DNA of 64,000 nt from JBHGBM01 sp041946965 (GCA_041946965.1 JBHGBM010000018.1:71893-135892), one strand, 5' to 3'. Counted from the stretch's first letter, positions 8,555 through 17,133 are shown. The notes: generated from the sequence alone by a model not told the origin. Program-made: numbers and translations.

Positions 8555-9891
8555 TGTTGCTGGAACGCATCGGCTGGAAGAATTATCTGCGGCCCTTCGT
8601 GTACAAGGAACTGCCCGCCGGCACCGGCTGGCTCGCCACCCTGGGCAGCCTGTGCGCGCTCCTGTTCGGCGTGATGGCGGTGTCCGGCATCGTGCTGGCG
8701 ATGTACTACAACCCCTCGCCGGACAAGGCCTACCAGTCCATCGACTACATCATGAACGGCGTGCCGCTGGGCCGCCTGCTGCGCGGCATCCATCACTGGG
8801 GCGCCGGCGCCATGGTGCTGGCAGTGTTCTTCCACCTGCTCGCGAATTTCTTCACGGACGCTTTCAAACCCCCGCGCGAGCTGACCTGGATTACGGGCGC
8901 CTGCCTGTTGCTCATCACCCTGGGACTCGGCTTCACCGGATATCTCCTGCCGTGGGACATGAAGGCCTACTGGGCCACGGTGGTCAGCACCAATATTCCG
9001 AAGGACATTCCGGTGATTGGGGAGTTTGTCACCCGCGCCGTTCGCGGCGGGGAGACAGTCTCCGGGCTGACGCTGACACGCTTCTACGCCATCCACATGC
9101 TGCTGCTGCCGGCCCTGCTGGCGGCATTCACGGTGTTTCACATCTACCTGGTGCGCATTCACGGAGAGCCCGCCAAAGCCGAGCGGCCGTACCGCTTCTA
9201 TCCTGAGCACGTCACGCGCAGCGCGTGGGTATTCGCCGTGATCTTCGCCGCCGTCGTCGCGCTGGCCCTGCTGCGCACCCCGCCCCGGGAAGAGATTGCG
9301 GGCACCCTGATCGACTCCTACCTGCCGCGCCCCGAGTGGTATTACATGTGGCTGTTCCAACTGCTGACGTACTTTCCGGGGCGCTGGGAGCCGGTGGGCA
9401 GCCTGGTCATTCCCGCGGTGGGCATCGTCCTGCTGTTCGCCGTGCCGTGGGTGGCGAGAACGCGTCCCGTGGCGATGGCCGCGGGCGTCACCGGCGTGAT
9501 GGCGATCGTCTACCTGAGCCTGATGGGCTTCGAGGGCGCCCGCCCCTATGGGCGCGTCATTCCCGTGCCCGCCCGGCAGCTTACCGCGGACGAGGCGCGC
9601 GGCCTGTACCTGTTCGCGGAACGCGATTGCGCCTACTGCCACCAGATCCAGGGCCGGGGCGGCCACCGCACCGGACCCGACATGGCCAACATGGTTGCCA
9701 AGGGCCGCACGCGCGACTACCTGGCGCGCTACATCCGCGATCCGCAGCGCGTGAGCGCCGCGTCCATCATGCCCAAGTACAACCTGCCCGAGTCCGACCT
9801 TCAGGCCCTGGGGGATTTCCTCCTGGCCCTCGATTTCAGCAAGCACCCCGTGAGAGTTCTCACACGCGAGGAGGTCATCAAGCGACCATGA
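8554..9891 (+). CDS. Cytochrome b fused to a C-terminal cytochrome c domain (quinol:cytochrome c reductase b/c subunit)
   Basis: 445 aa membrane protein. The N-terminal half has the paired heme-ligand histidines of cytochrome b: HHWGAG...FFH, 14 apart, and IHMLLL...VFH, 15 apart. The 15-residue spacing in the second pair is the b6-type pattern. PEWY (in PRPEWYYMW) is the quinol-oxidation site motif. After further membrane helices there is a class I cytochrome c domain with C359-x2-C362-H363 and a likely distal ligand Met406 (SIMPKYN). The same b/c fusion layout is known in Gram-positive menaquinol:cytochrome c reductases. With the preceding Rieske domain it would complete a bc-type complex. 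The start overlaps the SdhB-Rieske stop by 1 nt and its own stop overlaps the fumarase start by 2 nt, so translation is probably coupled. Confidence 0.9.
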   Translation: MLLERIGWKNYLRPFVYKELPAGTGWLATLGSLCALLFGVMAVSGIVLAMYYNPSPDKAYQSIDYIMNGVPLGRLLRGIHHWGAGAMVLAVFFHLLANFFTDAFKPPRELTWITGACLLLITLGLGFTGYLLPWDMKAYWATVVSTNIPKDIPVIGEFVTRAVRGGETVSGLTLTRFYAIHMLLLPALLAAFTVFHIYLVRIHGEPAKAERPYRFYPEHVTRSAWVFAVIFAAVVALALLRTPPREEIAGTLIDSYLPRPEWYYMWLFQLLTYFPGRWEPVGSLVIPAVGIVLLFAVPWVARTRPVAMAAGVTGVMAIVYLSLMGFEGARPYGRVIPVPARQLTADEARGLYLFAERDCAYCHQIQGRGGHRTGPDMANMVAKGRTRDYLARYIRDPQRVSAASIMPKYNLPESDLQALGDFLLALDFSKHPVRVLTREEVIKRP

Positions 9892-10766
9892 ACGATTTCG
9901 ATTACAGCATTGTGGAAGAGGCGGCCAAACAGCTCTATATCCGGGCGCTCTGCGATCTGCCGCCCGACGTGCGCGAGGCGTTGAAAAAGGCCAGTGCGCG
10001 CGAGACCAATCCCGCCGCCCGCGCCGTGTTCGACGCCATCTTCAAGACCATAGAGATCGCGGACCGCGACAAGACCCTCATCTGCCAGGACACGGGCCTG
10101 CCCATCTACAAGGTCAAAATAGGCTCCGCCTACGCCTGGAACGGGTACGAGATCAAGAAGCGTCTCACCGAGGGCACCAAGCGGGCCACGCTGGAGTTTC
10201 CCTTCCGCAGCAGCTCCACGCACCCCCTGCTGCGGGTCAATCCGCAAACCTCCGTGGGGCCGGGACTGCCCGTCTTCTATTTCGATTTCAGCGACGGCGA
10301 CGCTCTCGATATCCTCATGGCCCCCAAAGGCTCGGGCTCGGAGAACATGAGCAAGATGCAGATGTTCTACCCCGCCCACGGCGTCAGGGCGTTGAAGAAA
10401 TTCGTGCTCGACGCGGTGATCGAGAGCGGCGCCAATCCGTGCCCGCCGGGCATCATCGGGGTGGGCATCGGCGGCACTGCCGACCTGGTGACCAAGCTCG
10501 CCAAGGACGCCATCCTGCGGCCCGTGGGTCAGCGCAATCCCGATCCCGAGATCGCCGCCATGGAACAGGAGTTGGAGGACGCCATCAACGCCACCGGCCG
10601 CGGTCCCATGGGGCTGGGTGGAGATGTTTCCACGCTGGCGGTGCACATCGAGACCGCGTATACTCACATCACGCAAAACCCGGTGGCCATCAACACGCAG
10701 TGCTGGCCGGCGCGGCGCGCGCGGGCGATCATTCACCCGGACGGCGCGGTGGAATACGGTTTTTGA
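9888..10766 (+). CDS. Fumarate hydratase class I, alpha subunit (or tartrate dehydratase alpha)
   Basis: 292 aa matching the N-terminal half of E. coli FumA/FumB, and TtdA of tartrate dehydratase. It hydrates fumarate to malate with a [4Fe-4S] cluster bound by three cysteines: Cys66 (ICQDTG), Cys185 (NPCPPG) and Cys272 (TQCWPAR). The GIGGTADLVTKLAK stretch is typical of the family. Class I enzymes are either one long chain or split, and here the beta subunit is the next gene. ATG at 9888 overlaps the stop of the cytochrome b/c gene; an AGGAGG lies about 13 nt upstream inside that gene. Sitting directly downstream of succinate dehydrogenase genes, fumarase is far more likely than tartrate dehydratase. 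Confidence 0.88.
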   Translation: MNDFDYSIVEEAAKQLYIRALCDLPPDVREALKKASARETNPAARAVFDAIFKTIEIADRDKTLICQDTGLPIYKVKIGSAYAWNGYEIKKRLTEGTKRATLEFPFRSSSTHPLLRVNPQTSVGPGLPVFYFDFSDGDALDILMAPKGSGSENMSKMQMFYPAHGVRALKKFVLDAVIESGANPCPPGIIGVGIGGTADLVTKLAKDAILRPVGQRNPDPEIAAMEQELEDAINATGRGPMGLGGDVSTLAVHIETAYTHITQNPVAINTQCWPARRARAIIHPDGAVEYGF

Positions 10767-10780
10767 GGGAGGAAGCACGT

Positions 10781-11368
10781 ATGGCTGAATATCATCTGAA
10801 ATCTCCCTTTTCGGAAGCGGACATCCGCATGCTGCGGGCCGGGGATATCGTCTACTTCGACGGCGTCCTGTTCGGAATCCGCGACCTGACCCAGATCTAC
10901 ATGTTCGACCAGGGCCATGAGCCGCCGGTCAGCCTGGCCGGAGCCCCCTGCATCCACACCGCGCCGAGCCTGCGCAAGACCGGCGACAAGTGGGAGAAGA
11001 TCTGCGTGGGCACCACCACCAGCACCCGCATGGACCGGTTTACGCCGGACCTGATCGGTAAGTACGGCGTGCGGGCGATCATCGGCAAGGGCGGCCTCTA
11101 CCAGGGCAGCCTGGACGCCATGCAGAAGCACGGCGCAGTGTACTTGGCCATCGTCGGCGGCGCCGCGGCGCTGGAGACCAAGCAGATCGACGAGGTCGAG
11201 GCGGTCTACTGGGAGCACCTCCACCCGGAGGCCCTGTACCAGTTCCGCGTGAGTAACTTCGGCCCGCTGACCGTCGCCATGGACAGCCACGGCCGCAACC
11301 TTTACGAGGAGGCCCGTCAGGAAGCTCTGCGGCGGCTTCCGGAAATTTACAAGAAACTCGGCGTGTGA
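10781..11368 (+). CDS. Fumarate hydratase class I, beta subunit
   Basis: 195 aa matching the C-terminal half of class I fumarases (FumA C-terminal/TtdB). Recognisable parts are the AGDIVYFDGVLFGIRDLT start, GTTTSTRMDRFTPDLI, IIGKGGLYQ and the VEAVYWEHLHPEALYQFRV stretch near the C-terminus. It pairs with the alpha subunit 14 nt upstream. The start is clear: GGGAGGAAG at 10767-10775 lies 5 nt before ATG 10781. Its stop overlaps the GTG of the transporter gene that follows, so the three are probably translated together. Confidence 0.88.
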   Translation: MAEYHLKSPFSEADIRMLRAGDIVYFDGVLFGIRDLTQIYMFDQGHEPPVSLAGAPCIHTAPSLRKTGDKWEKICVGTTTSTRMDRFTPDLIGKYGVRAIIGKGGLYQGSLDAMQKHGAVYLAIVGGAAALETKQIDEVEAVYWEHLHPEALYQFRVSNFGPLTVAMDSHGRNLYEEARQEALRRLPEIYKKLGV

Positions 11369-12579
11369 GCCTTCCCAAGGTTCCGCTGCCGGTCAGAGTC
11401 GTTGTGTTTCTGGCGGCCGGCCTCCTCGTGGGGCTGGCCTTTCCCCGAAACACGTTCGTCCACTATCTCTATCTCAGCGGGACTTACTTCCCGAAGACCG
11501 TGGTGACCTTCGCCGCTTTTCTCATCTTTCATCTGCTGGCGGCGGCGATGGCCAAGCTCATGCTGTTCCACCGGGAAAGGGCCGGCAGGACCTTCGGCGC
11601 GATTCTGGGCATGTATGTGACCATGGGGGCGGTCTCCTTGGTCTGGGCCGCCGCCTGGCTCGCGGTCCTGTCGAAATTGCCGCTCTCGCTTCCGGGAACC
11701 GCGTTTCCGGGACCCGCCGCCTGGGCGGCGCAGATCGGCTCCACCTTCGCCAATGTCCTTTGGCAGCAACCGCTGTTGCAGGCGCTGGCCGGGGCGCTGT
11801 TCGCAGGTTGGGTGACCGCTCGCGTTTCGCGACTGCAACCCGTGGCGCATGGGTTCATCGCCGTGGCCGACGCCATTCTTTGGCTGTTTCGAAAGCTCCT
11901 GTGGTACTACCCCATCATGATCGGGTGCCTCGCCATCGGCATCCCGATGAAGTTCGGCAGCCGGGGCATCGAACTGTACGGCCAGGGCGTGCTGTGGGAC
12001 ATGGCCGTGGTGTGCTTCTGGTGCGTGCTGATGGTCGTGTTTTGCCGAACCTTCACCCGGCGTACCTGGAAGCAGATCGTCTCCTACTACGCCACTGTCT
12101 GGCCCACCGGCTTCGGCACGGGCGGCTCCTACGATACGCTCGCGGTCAACATCGCTTCGGCGGAGAGCGATCTCGGGCTCGACGAAGAAGTGGCGGAGGT
12201 CTCCATCGTATTCGGCACGGTGCTGAACAAGAACTGCACCACCATGTCTGTGCTGGTGGTGACCATCATCACCGCCAGGCTGCTCAACGTGCCGGTTTCC
12301 ATGGCGGAGATCCTCATGTTGATTCCGCCGGTGATGATCCTCGGGTTGGAATCGCCCGGCATCCCCGGCGGCGCTGGGTACTTCATGTCGCCGATCATCG
12401 CGGTGTTGCTGGAAGTGCCCGACCAGATTCTTTGGACCACGACTTTCGTCACGTGCTACAGCGGCCTGATTCCCATGTTCAGCACGGCCGGGAACACCAC
12501 GGACGACGGTGTGGTGGGCGCTCTGCTCCAGGACCGTTTCGGGCGCCTGCTGGGGAAAGCGAAATGCGCAAGCGCATAG
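11365..12579 (+). CDS. Dicarboxylate/amino acid:cation symporter-like membrane protein
   Basis: 404 aa, very hydrophobic, with 8-10 likely membrane segments. The stretches FGTGGSYDTLAVNI, GTVLNKNCTTMSVLVVTII and ESPGIPGGAGYFMSPIIAVLLEV follow the pattern of the dicarboxylate/amino acid:cation symporter family, where paired re-entrant hairpins and an N-rich helix bind substrate. The context next to fumarase and succinate dehydrogenase argues for fumarate, succinate or malate transport. The start is GTG 11365, overlapping the fumarase beta stop by 4 nt. The family match is moderate, not strong: the NMDGT-type motif is altered to NKNCTT. Confidence 0.7.
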   Translation: MSLPKVPLPVRVVVFLAAGLLVGLAFPRNTFVHYLYLSGTYFPKTVVTFAAFLIFHLLAAAMAKLMLFHRERAGRTFGAILGMYVTMGAVSLVWAAAWLAVLSKLPLSLPGTAFPGPAAWAAQIGSTFANVLWQQPLLQALAGALFAGWVTARVSRLQPVAHGFIAVADAILWLFRKLLWYYPIMIGCLAIGIPMKFGSRGIELYGQGVLWDMAVVCFWCVLMVVFCRTFTRRTWKQIVSYYATVWPTGFGTGGSYDTLAVNIASAESDLGLDEEVAEVSIVFGTVLNKNCTTMSVLVVTIITARLLNVPVSMAEILMLIPPVMILGLESPGIPGGAGYFMSPIIAVLLEVPDQILWTTTFVTCYSGLIPMFSTAGNTTDDGVVGALLQDRFGRLLGKAKCASA

Positions 12580-12755
12580 GCTGGGCCCTGTTTGCCGCCG
12601 GCTCCTGGATGCTGGTGGCGCCGCAATCGCTCACCGGCCTCGCGCCGCTGCAATGGATGCATCGCTATGCCTTCCCCGGCGAGGCGCCGGCGGGCATCCT
12701 GACCTTGGGAATCGCGTATTACCTGCTCGGCTTTAAACCGCGCCCGCGCCATTGA
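12564..12755 (+). CDS. Small two-helix membrane protein, unknown function
   Basis: 63 aa with two hydrophobic segments (about residues 5-20 and 43-56) and a basic C-terminus (KPRPRH). ATG 12564 overlaps the transporter gene by 16 nt and is preceded by a GGGGA within 10 nt. Codon use matches its neighbours. It closes the dicarboxylate/respiratory cluster. Function unknown; a small accessory subunit of the transporter or of the respiratory complex is possible but unproven. Confidence 0.55.
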   Translation: MRKRIGWALFAAGSWMLVAPQSLTGLAPLQWMHRYAFPGEAPAGILTLGIAYYLLGFKPRPRH

Positions 12756-12780
12756 AAATGCGCGCCCGTCCTTGTGATAT
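12752..12780 (+). promoter_or_regulatory. Sigma70-like promoter for the beta-propeller genes
   Basis: TTGAAA at 12752-12757 and TGATAT at 12775-12780 with a 17-bp spacer, about 60 bp before the gene at 12839. The -35 element overlaps the end of the 63-aa protein gene, which marks 12755 as the end of the preceding cluster. Confidence 0.5.
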
Positions 12781-12838
12781 AGTCCCAACTCGGGCCGAAG
12801 TTCCGGCGGTCCGAGGTGGATCTTCCAAGGAGAGGTGA

Positions 12839-14116
12839 ATGTCCCGTCCGATTCCGGCAATTCTCCTGGCGCTCTGGTCCGCGGCCTGTTTTGCGGCTGA
12901 GACGCCCAAGTTCGTACCGATCAGGCATTACCGCTTCAGCACCGTGCACAAGGACGCCCAGATGTGGAGCGCCCTGTACATCGCTTCCGACGGCAAGATC
13001 TACGTGGGCCTCTGCACGCACGCCGATGCCGCCAATGTTTACCAGTTCGATCCGAAGACCGAGACCATGCGCCACCTGGCGAACCTCACCGAGTTGAACG
13101 AGGAGCGCGGCCACGGCATCTGGACCAACGGAAAGATCCACGTGCAGATGCAGGAACTGGACGGCTGGGTGTACTTCGGTTCTCTGAGCGAAGACAACGG
13201 CCCGCCGGCGATCGACGCCTCCAGTTACAAGGGGCCGCGATGGTTCCGCGTTAACATGAAGACGGGCGCGGTGGAGAAGCGCGGGCTTATCAACAGCTTC
13301 TGGGGCCTGCTGGGCCAGACGATGGATCCAAAGCGAAGACTCATCTACGGCCTCGCCGAGGACGGCCACCTGTACAAGTACTACATTGACAAGGATTGGA
13401 CCGAAGACCTCGGCCGCGTAGATAGCTGGGATGTCTGTCGCACCATCTTCTCGGACGAACTCGGCAACGTCTACGGCAGTTACCCGTCGGGCCGCATCTG
13501 GAAGTACGACGCCGCGCGGGACCGCATCTTCGATTTCGAGCATATCCGGCTGCCGATCATCAACCAGTCCCGCACCATGGCCAATCCCATGCTCGACCGC
13601 AAGGTGCAGTGGCGGATCATCGAGTGGGATCCCGTAGAACGGGCCGCCTACGGCATCATCGGCGGCAGCAACCTGCTGTTCCGGTACGACCCGCACAAAG
13701 GCCCGGAAGGAACCGTGACCCCGCTCGTCAGCATGGCGGCTCCCGGCGTCCGCGCGGGCGACCCCATGAACCTGCCTTACGCGACGCTGGCTATGGCCAT
13801 CTCCCAGAAAGAGCGCAAGGTGTACTACGTCACCGTGGTGGCGGGCGACTTCGATTACGGATCCATCGCCAAGGACGTGATGGGATCCTCGTTCCTGGTA
13901 ACGTACGATCTGAAGTCCGGACGCCGGGAAGACGTGGGGGTGCTGCGCACCACCAGCGGCCGCACCACTTCGGGCATGGGCGGCGCCAAGATCGATGCGG
14001 ACGGGCGGCTGTGGTTCGTGGGCGCCTTCGAAGAGCCCGATCCGAAATACCAGGTGGGACGCGGACGGCGCCCGTACAGCATGGGCCTCGGCTGCTACGA
14101 CCCGTTTCACAAGTAG
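12839..14116 (+). CDS. Exported beta-propeller-like protein, unknown function
   Basis: 425 aa with a signal peptide (residues 1-19, cleavage near CFAAE). The rest is a series of repeated beta blades with phrases such as SDGKIYVGL, VYQFDPKTETM, GRIWKYDAARDRIF, LLFRYDPHKG and ADGRLWFVGA. This pattern (D-G-x-[IL]-[YW]-x-G ... Y-D-x-K-T) is common in seven-bladed propellers and lactonase-like folds, but I see no catalytic signature. The start is fixed by AAGGAG (12827-12832) 6 nt before ATG. It is followed 18 nt later by a second propeller-like protein with weak similarity in the blade phrases, so they are probably old tandem paralogues working in the periplasm or at the cell surface. Confidence 0.65.
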   Translation: MSRPIPAILLALWSAACFAAETPKFVPIRHYRFSTVHKDAQMWSALYIASDGKIYVGLCTHADAANVYQFDPKTETMRHLANLTELNEERGHGIWTNGKIHVQMQELDGWVYFGSLSEDNGPPAIDASSYKGPRWFRVNMKTGAVEKRGLINSFWGLLGQTMDPKRRLIYGLAEDGHLYKYYIDKDWTEDLGRVDSWDVCRTIFSDELGNVYGSYPSGRIWKYDAARDRIFDFEHIRLPIINQSRTMANPMLDRKVQWRIIEWDPVERAAYGIIGGSNLLFRYDPHKGPEGTVTPLVSMAAPGVRAGDPMNLPYATLAMAISQKERKVYYVTVVAGDFDYGSIAKDVMGSSFLVTYDLKSGRREDVGVLRTTSGRTTSGMGGAKIDADGRLWFVGAFEEPDPKYQVGRGRRPYSMGLGCYDPFHK

Positions 14117-14134
14117 ACGTTCAGGAGAACCAAC

Positions 14135-15502
14135 ATGAGACTCATCCGGCCGGCCGCCATCCTTATTCCGTTTCTGCTTCCCGGCGGCGCGCTGTGGGCG
14201 CAGCGCTGGATCAACCCGCACTTTGACACGCACCGGATGGATTACCGGGACCTGGGTTACCCTGCCCAGAACCTCATTCCGGCGGACAACAGCCGTATCT
14301 CGGCCCTGCTGGCGCACTCGAACGGCTTCGTGTACGGCGCCACCAGCGGCCGCACCCAGTCGTACCTGTTCTTCTATAACCGTTTTATAAATAAGGTGCG
14401 GCCCCTGGGGAAGATTGGCGATGCGCGCGGCGTCTATCATGGATTGCTGGAGGGCAGGGACGGAGCCATATACATCGGCACGGGACTTAGCATGTACGCG
14501 CCGGTGGAACTTACCCGGAATTTTCCGGTGGAAATTGAAGGCATTGAAAAGCAGCTCTGGAAGGATATCACCGCGCCTTATGGCACGTTCGCGGGCGGCC
14601 ATATCTATCGTTATGACCCCAAGACCGGAGATGTCCAACGCTATACCAACGATTCTCCGGCGCCGCTCGAGGACCTCGGCATTCCGGTTCCGCATAACAC
14701 CATTTATGCAATGGCGATGAGTCCGGATAAGTCAGAGATATATGGAATCACGTATCCGGACGCGCATTTCTTTATCTTCGACGTCGCTAAACGCGCCACG
14801 AAGGATCTGGGCGAAATTCTCACGCACAAGGTTTACAGCGGGCCGGAGCGTCATTGGCGCAGCGTGCCGCGCGCGCTGTACTGCCATCCGAAGACCGGCC
14901 ACGTGTACACTTCCGGCGACAACGGCTTCCTCCTGCGGTATCGTCCCGGCGCCGCCAGGATGGAGGCCACTTACATGCGGCTTCCCGGCGAGTATTGGGA
15001 GGGCTTGAGCTCCTACGACTACCCCGTGGTGGAAGCGTTTGAGAGCGACTCGCGGGGCAACGTCTACGCGGGCACCAACGACGGGTATTTGATCCGGCTG
15101 GATATCGCCAGGGACGACACCGTCGTGCTCGGCAAGCCGCGCATCATGCGGCGTCTCCGGGCCATGGCCGCCGGGAAGGACGGCAATCTCTACCTCATCA
15201 GCGGGGAGTTCGAAAGGTCCTGCAAGCTCCACACCTGGGACTTGAGCGGCAAGGCCGGCTTTTCCGAACTCGGTCCTTTTGCCGTGGACCGCAGTCCGTA
15301 CTACTCACACCGCGCCTACCAGTTCGACGCCATGGCGGTGGCGGTGGACGGCGCCGTCTTTTGCGGCGAGAGTGACCGGGGAGGCAAACTTTTCATCTAC
15401 CTGCCGGGTCCCGGCCGGTTCAAGGGGATGCTGAATCCGGCTAACCCTGAGACCGAGCGGCAGCGCCCCGGCACACCCGGACTGATTCCGGAACGGTTGT
15501 GA
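14135..15502 (+). CDS. Exported beta-propeller-like protein, second of the tandem pair
   Basis: 455 aa, signal peptide 1-22 (ending GGALWAQ). Blade phrases include NGFVYGATSGR, IYRYDPKTGDVQRY, GHVYTSGDNGFLLRYRPGA, GNVYAGTNDGYLIRLD and DGNLYLISGEF. No enzyme motif recognised. AGGAGA lies upstream of the ATG. It shares the 12752 promoter with the gene before it. The codon use between about 14380 and 14830 is more AT-rich than elsewhere in the gene (for example ggaattttccggtggaaatt), which may reflect local sequence history. Confidence 0.6.
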   Translation: MRLIRPAAILIPFLLPGGALWAQRWINPHFDTHRMDYRDLGYPAQNLIPADNSRISALLAHSNGFVYGATSGRTQSYLFFYNRFINKVRPLGKIGDARGVYHGLLEGRDGAIYIGTGLSMYAPVELTRNFPVEIEGIEKQLWKDITAPYGTFAGGHIYRYDPKTGDVQRYTNDSPAPLEDLGIPVPHNTIYAMAMSPDKSEIYGITYPDAHFFIFDVAKRATKDLGEILTHKVYSGPERHWRSVPRALYCHPKTGHVYTSGDNGFLLRYRPGAARMEATYMRLPGEYWEGLSSYDYPVVEAFESDSRGNVYAGTNDGYLIRLDIARDDTVVLGKPRIMRRLRAMAAGKDGNLYLISGEFERSCKLHTWDLSGKAGFSELGPFAVDRSPYYSHRAYQFDAMAVAVDGAVFCGESDRGGKLFIYLPGPGRFKGMLNPANPETERQRPGTPGLIPERL

Positions 15503-15509
15503 GCCGGCC

Positions 15510-15605
15510 TCACGAGAGGATCTTGGCCGCCAGGCGAACAGCGAGATAAACGACGAATGCGCTTACGCCCAGCGCGATGACAGTGAAGATGTGCTCGGCC
15601 ACCAC
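15510..15605 (-). CDS. Possible 31-aa single-helix membrane peptide
   Basis: In the 254-bp gap between 15502 and 15757 the minus strand carries a GTG-initiated frame of 31 codons reading as one hydrophobic helix with a basic C-terminal end (VRLAAKILS). Most codons end in C or G, as in neighbouring genes, and the TGA stop is clean. There is no convincing SD site. It would be convergent with the propeller gene. The rest of the gap shows nothing I can identify. Confidence 0.3.
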   Translation of the reverse strand: MVAEHIFTVIALGVSAFVVYLAVRLAAKILS

Positions 15606-15756
15606 ATCTCTATCGTGCCGTGCCGGCCGGTTGTGCGGCAAGCCCGTGCCGTTTTCGGTACGCCCATTACGGCCAGCGGTCCTGTGTTACGCCGGGCATT
15701 CGCCTGATATCGCCGCTCCGGCACGGCGGCCCCACCCAAGGTGATACCATGCAGGC

Positions 15757-16164
15757 ATGTTGCGAGTCATGGCTGTCGCGGCGCTGCTCGCCGTTTTCGC
15801 GGCGCCCGGCTGGACGAAACAGAAACCGGGAAAGGGAAAAGGGCACGGCAAGGCCGCGTCTCAGGTTGCCCGCGGATTCGTAGAAACCGACCGCGACGCG
15901 ATTCTGGCCTACTACGGGCCGGGCGGCAACCTGCCGCCCGGAATTGCCAAGCGCGGCGACCTTCCCCCGGGTCTCGAAAAACAACTGCGCCGGAACGGGA
16001 CCCTTCCCCCGGGTCTCCAAAAGAAGCTGGCGCCCTTTCCGCCGGACCTGGATGCGCGCCTGGCGCCGCTGCCCCAGGGCTGCCAGCGCGGCACCATCGG
16101 GCACGTGGCGGTCGTTTGGGACCGGCGCCGCGGCGTGCTGGTCGACATTCTGCGTCTCTGGTAG
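15757..16164 (+). CDS. Small exported LPPG-repeat protein
   Basis: 135 aa with a signal peptide (1-20), a Lys/Gly-rich stretch (KQKPGKGKGHGK), and three copies of a short motif [NDT]-L-P-P-G-[IL]-x-K at about residues 58, 68 and 82 (NLPPGIAK, DLPPGLEK, TLPPGLQK). These are followed by PFPPDLDARL and a short conserved-looking tail ending VWDRRRGVLVDILRLW. LPPG-repeat secreted proteins with an RcnB-like tail are known in proteobacteria. Assignment to that group is an inference from the repeat and the tail. No metal-binding residues stand out. Confidence 0.6.
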   Translation: MLRVMAVAALLAVFAAPGWTKQKPGKGKGHGKAASQVARGFVETDRDAILAYYGPGGNLPPGIAKRGDLPPGLEKQLRRNGTLPPGLQKKLAPFPPDLDARLAPLPQGCQRGTIGHVAVVWDRRRGVLVDILRLW

Positions 16165-16267
16165 GCGGCGGTTTCGAAATCCGGTCCGCGATGGGGTGCG
16201 AGTCTGTCCGGAAATGCCTCAATCTGGCGCACTATCCCCATTGTGCGTGACACCCCCCGCCCGGATG

Positions 16268-16273
16268 TATAAT
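16268..16273 (+). promoter_or_regulatory. Consensus -10 box TATAAT
   Basis: A perfect TATAAT 30 bp before the GTG at 16303. A -35 candidate GTGACA (16247-16252) has only a 15-bp spacer, so the -35 element is weak or the promoter depends on an activator. It defines the start of the 16303-20077 gene group. Confidence 0.5.
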
Positions 16274-16302
16274 GCCGGGAAACCGAAATCCAAGGAGATA
16301 AC

Positions 16303-17127
16303 GTGAGACTCGGAATCCTGGCCCTTATCGTTTGCGGCTTGCTGTGGGCGGAAGACGCGGCGCTGCGCGGCGGCAACGTGCTCGCGTGCGAGACCTACAG
16401 CTTTCGTGTGCCCTTGCTGGCGGGAAAACTGGACGTCTTCGCAATCCCGCAGTTGTTCAAGAAGCAGGGCATTAAAGGAATCTCGTACAACGAGCGCTAT
16501 TTTGCCAGCCGCGATGACGCTTACATCGATCGTCTGAAAGCGGCGACGAAGGAAGCCGGGCGCATCATCGTGGCCGTCCAGGCCGACGGCAATCTGGCCC
16601 TCGCCGACGAAGCCAGGCGCAAGGCGGAGATCGATCATTACCGGGAAAGCCTCCGCATTACGCGGCGGTTGGGTGCTCCCGTCATGCGCATCAACGCCGG
16701 CTCGCAAGCCCCCGGGGAGGACGAGTCCGTGGGCGTGCAGCGCCTGATCGCGGGAATCAAGGAGATGTTGCCGCTGGCCCGGCAACTGAAAGTCCGGATC
16801 GCCATCGAGAACCATGGGGGAGTTTCCTCCAGGGCCGACAACCTCATCGCCATGATCCGCGCCACGGATCCGAAATGGGTTGGGGTCTTGCTGGATTTCG
16901 GCAACTTCCCCGCAGAAATCCGCTATCAGGAGATCGAGAAACTCGCTCCCTACACCCTCGGCACCCACGTCAAACTCGGTGGGGCCCAGGAATATGACGT
17001 GGCGCGGATTTTCACGATCCTGAAGGCGCGGAAGTACAAAGGGTCGCTGTCGATTGAGTACTCGGGAAACGAAGATCCCATGGAGGGCGTGCCAAAATCC
17101 CGGGATATCATCCGCAAGTACTGGTAA
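16303..17127 (+). CDS. Exported sugar phosphate isomerase/epimerase-like (xylose isomerase-like TIM barrel) protein
   Basis: 274 aa. Signal peptide (1-16), then a TIM barrel of the AP-endonuclease-2/xylose-isomerase-like family: GIKGISYNERYF, the helix with LRITRRLGAPVMRINAG, IAIENHGG (metal-ligand Glu), GVLLDFGNFP (Asp), GTHVKLGG (His) and the last strand LSIEYSGNED (Glu). The metal-site residues E, D, H and E are in place. In other bacteria such proteins isomerise or epimerise sugars or inositols; an exported form suggests action on periplasmic sugars. Start GTG 16303 has AAGGAG (16292-16297) 5 nt upstream. It is followed 6 nt later by the deacetylase-like gene. Confidence 0.78.
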   Translation: MRLGILALIVCGLLWAEDAALRGGNVLACETYSFRVPLLAGKLDVFAIPQLFKKQGIKGISYNERYFASRDDAYIDRLKAATKEAGRIIVAVQADGNLALADEARRKAEIDHYRESLRITRRLGAPVMRINAGSQAPGEDESVGVQRLIAGIKEMLPLARQLKVRIAIENHGGVSSRADNLIAMIRATDPKWVGVLLDFGNFPAEIRYQEIEKLAPYTLGTHVKLGGAQEYDVARIFTILKARKYKGSLSIEYSGNEDPMEGVPKSRDIIRKYW

Positions 17128-17133
17128 CCAACG

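Noticed and set aside
9888..11368. Tartrate dehydratase (TtdA/TtdB) rather than fumarase
   Set aside because: The sequences alone do not separate the two, but direct linkage to succinate dehydrogenase and a C4 transporter makes fumarase much more likely.
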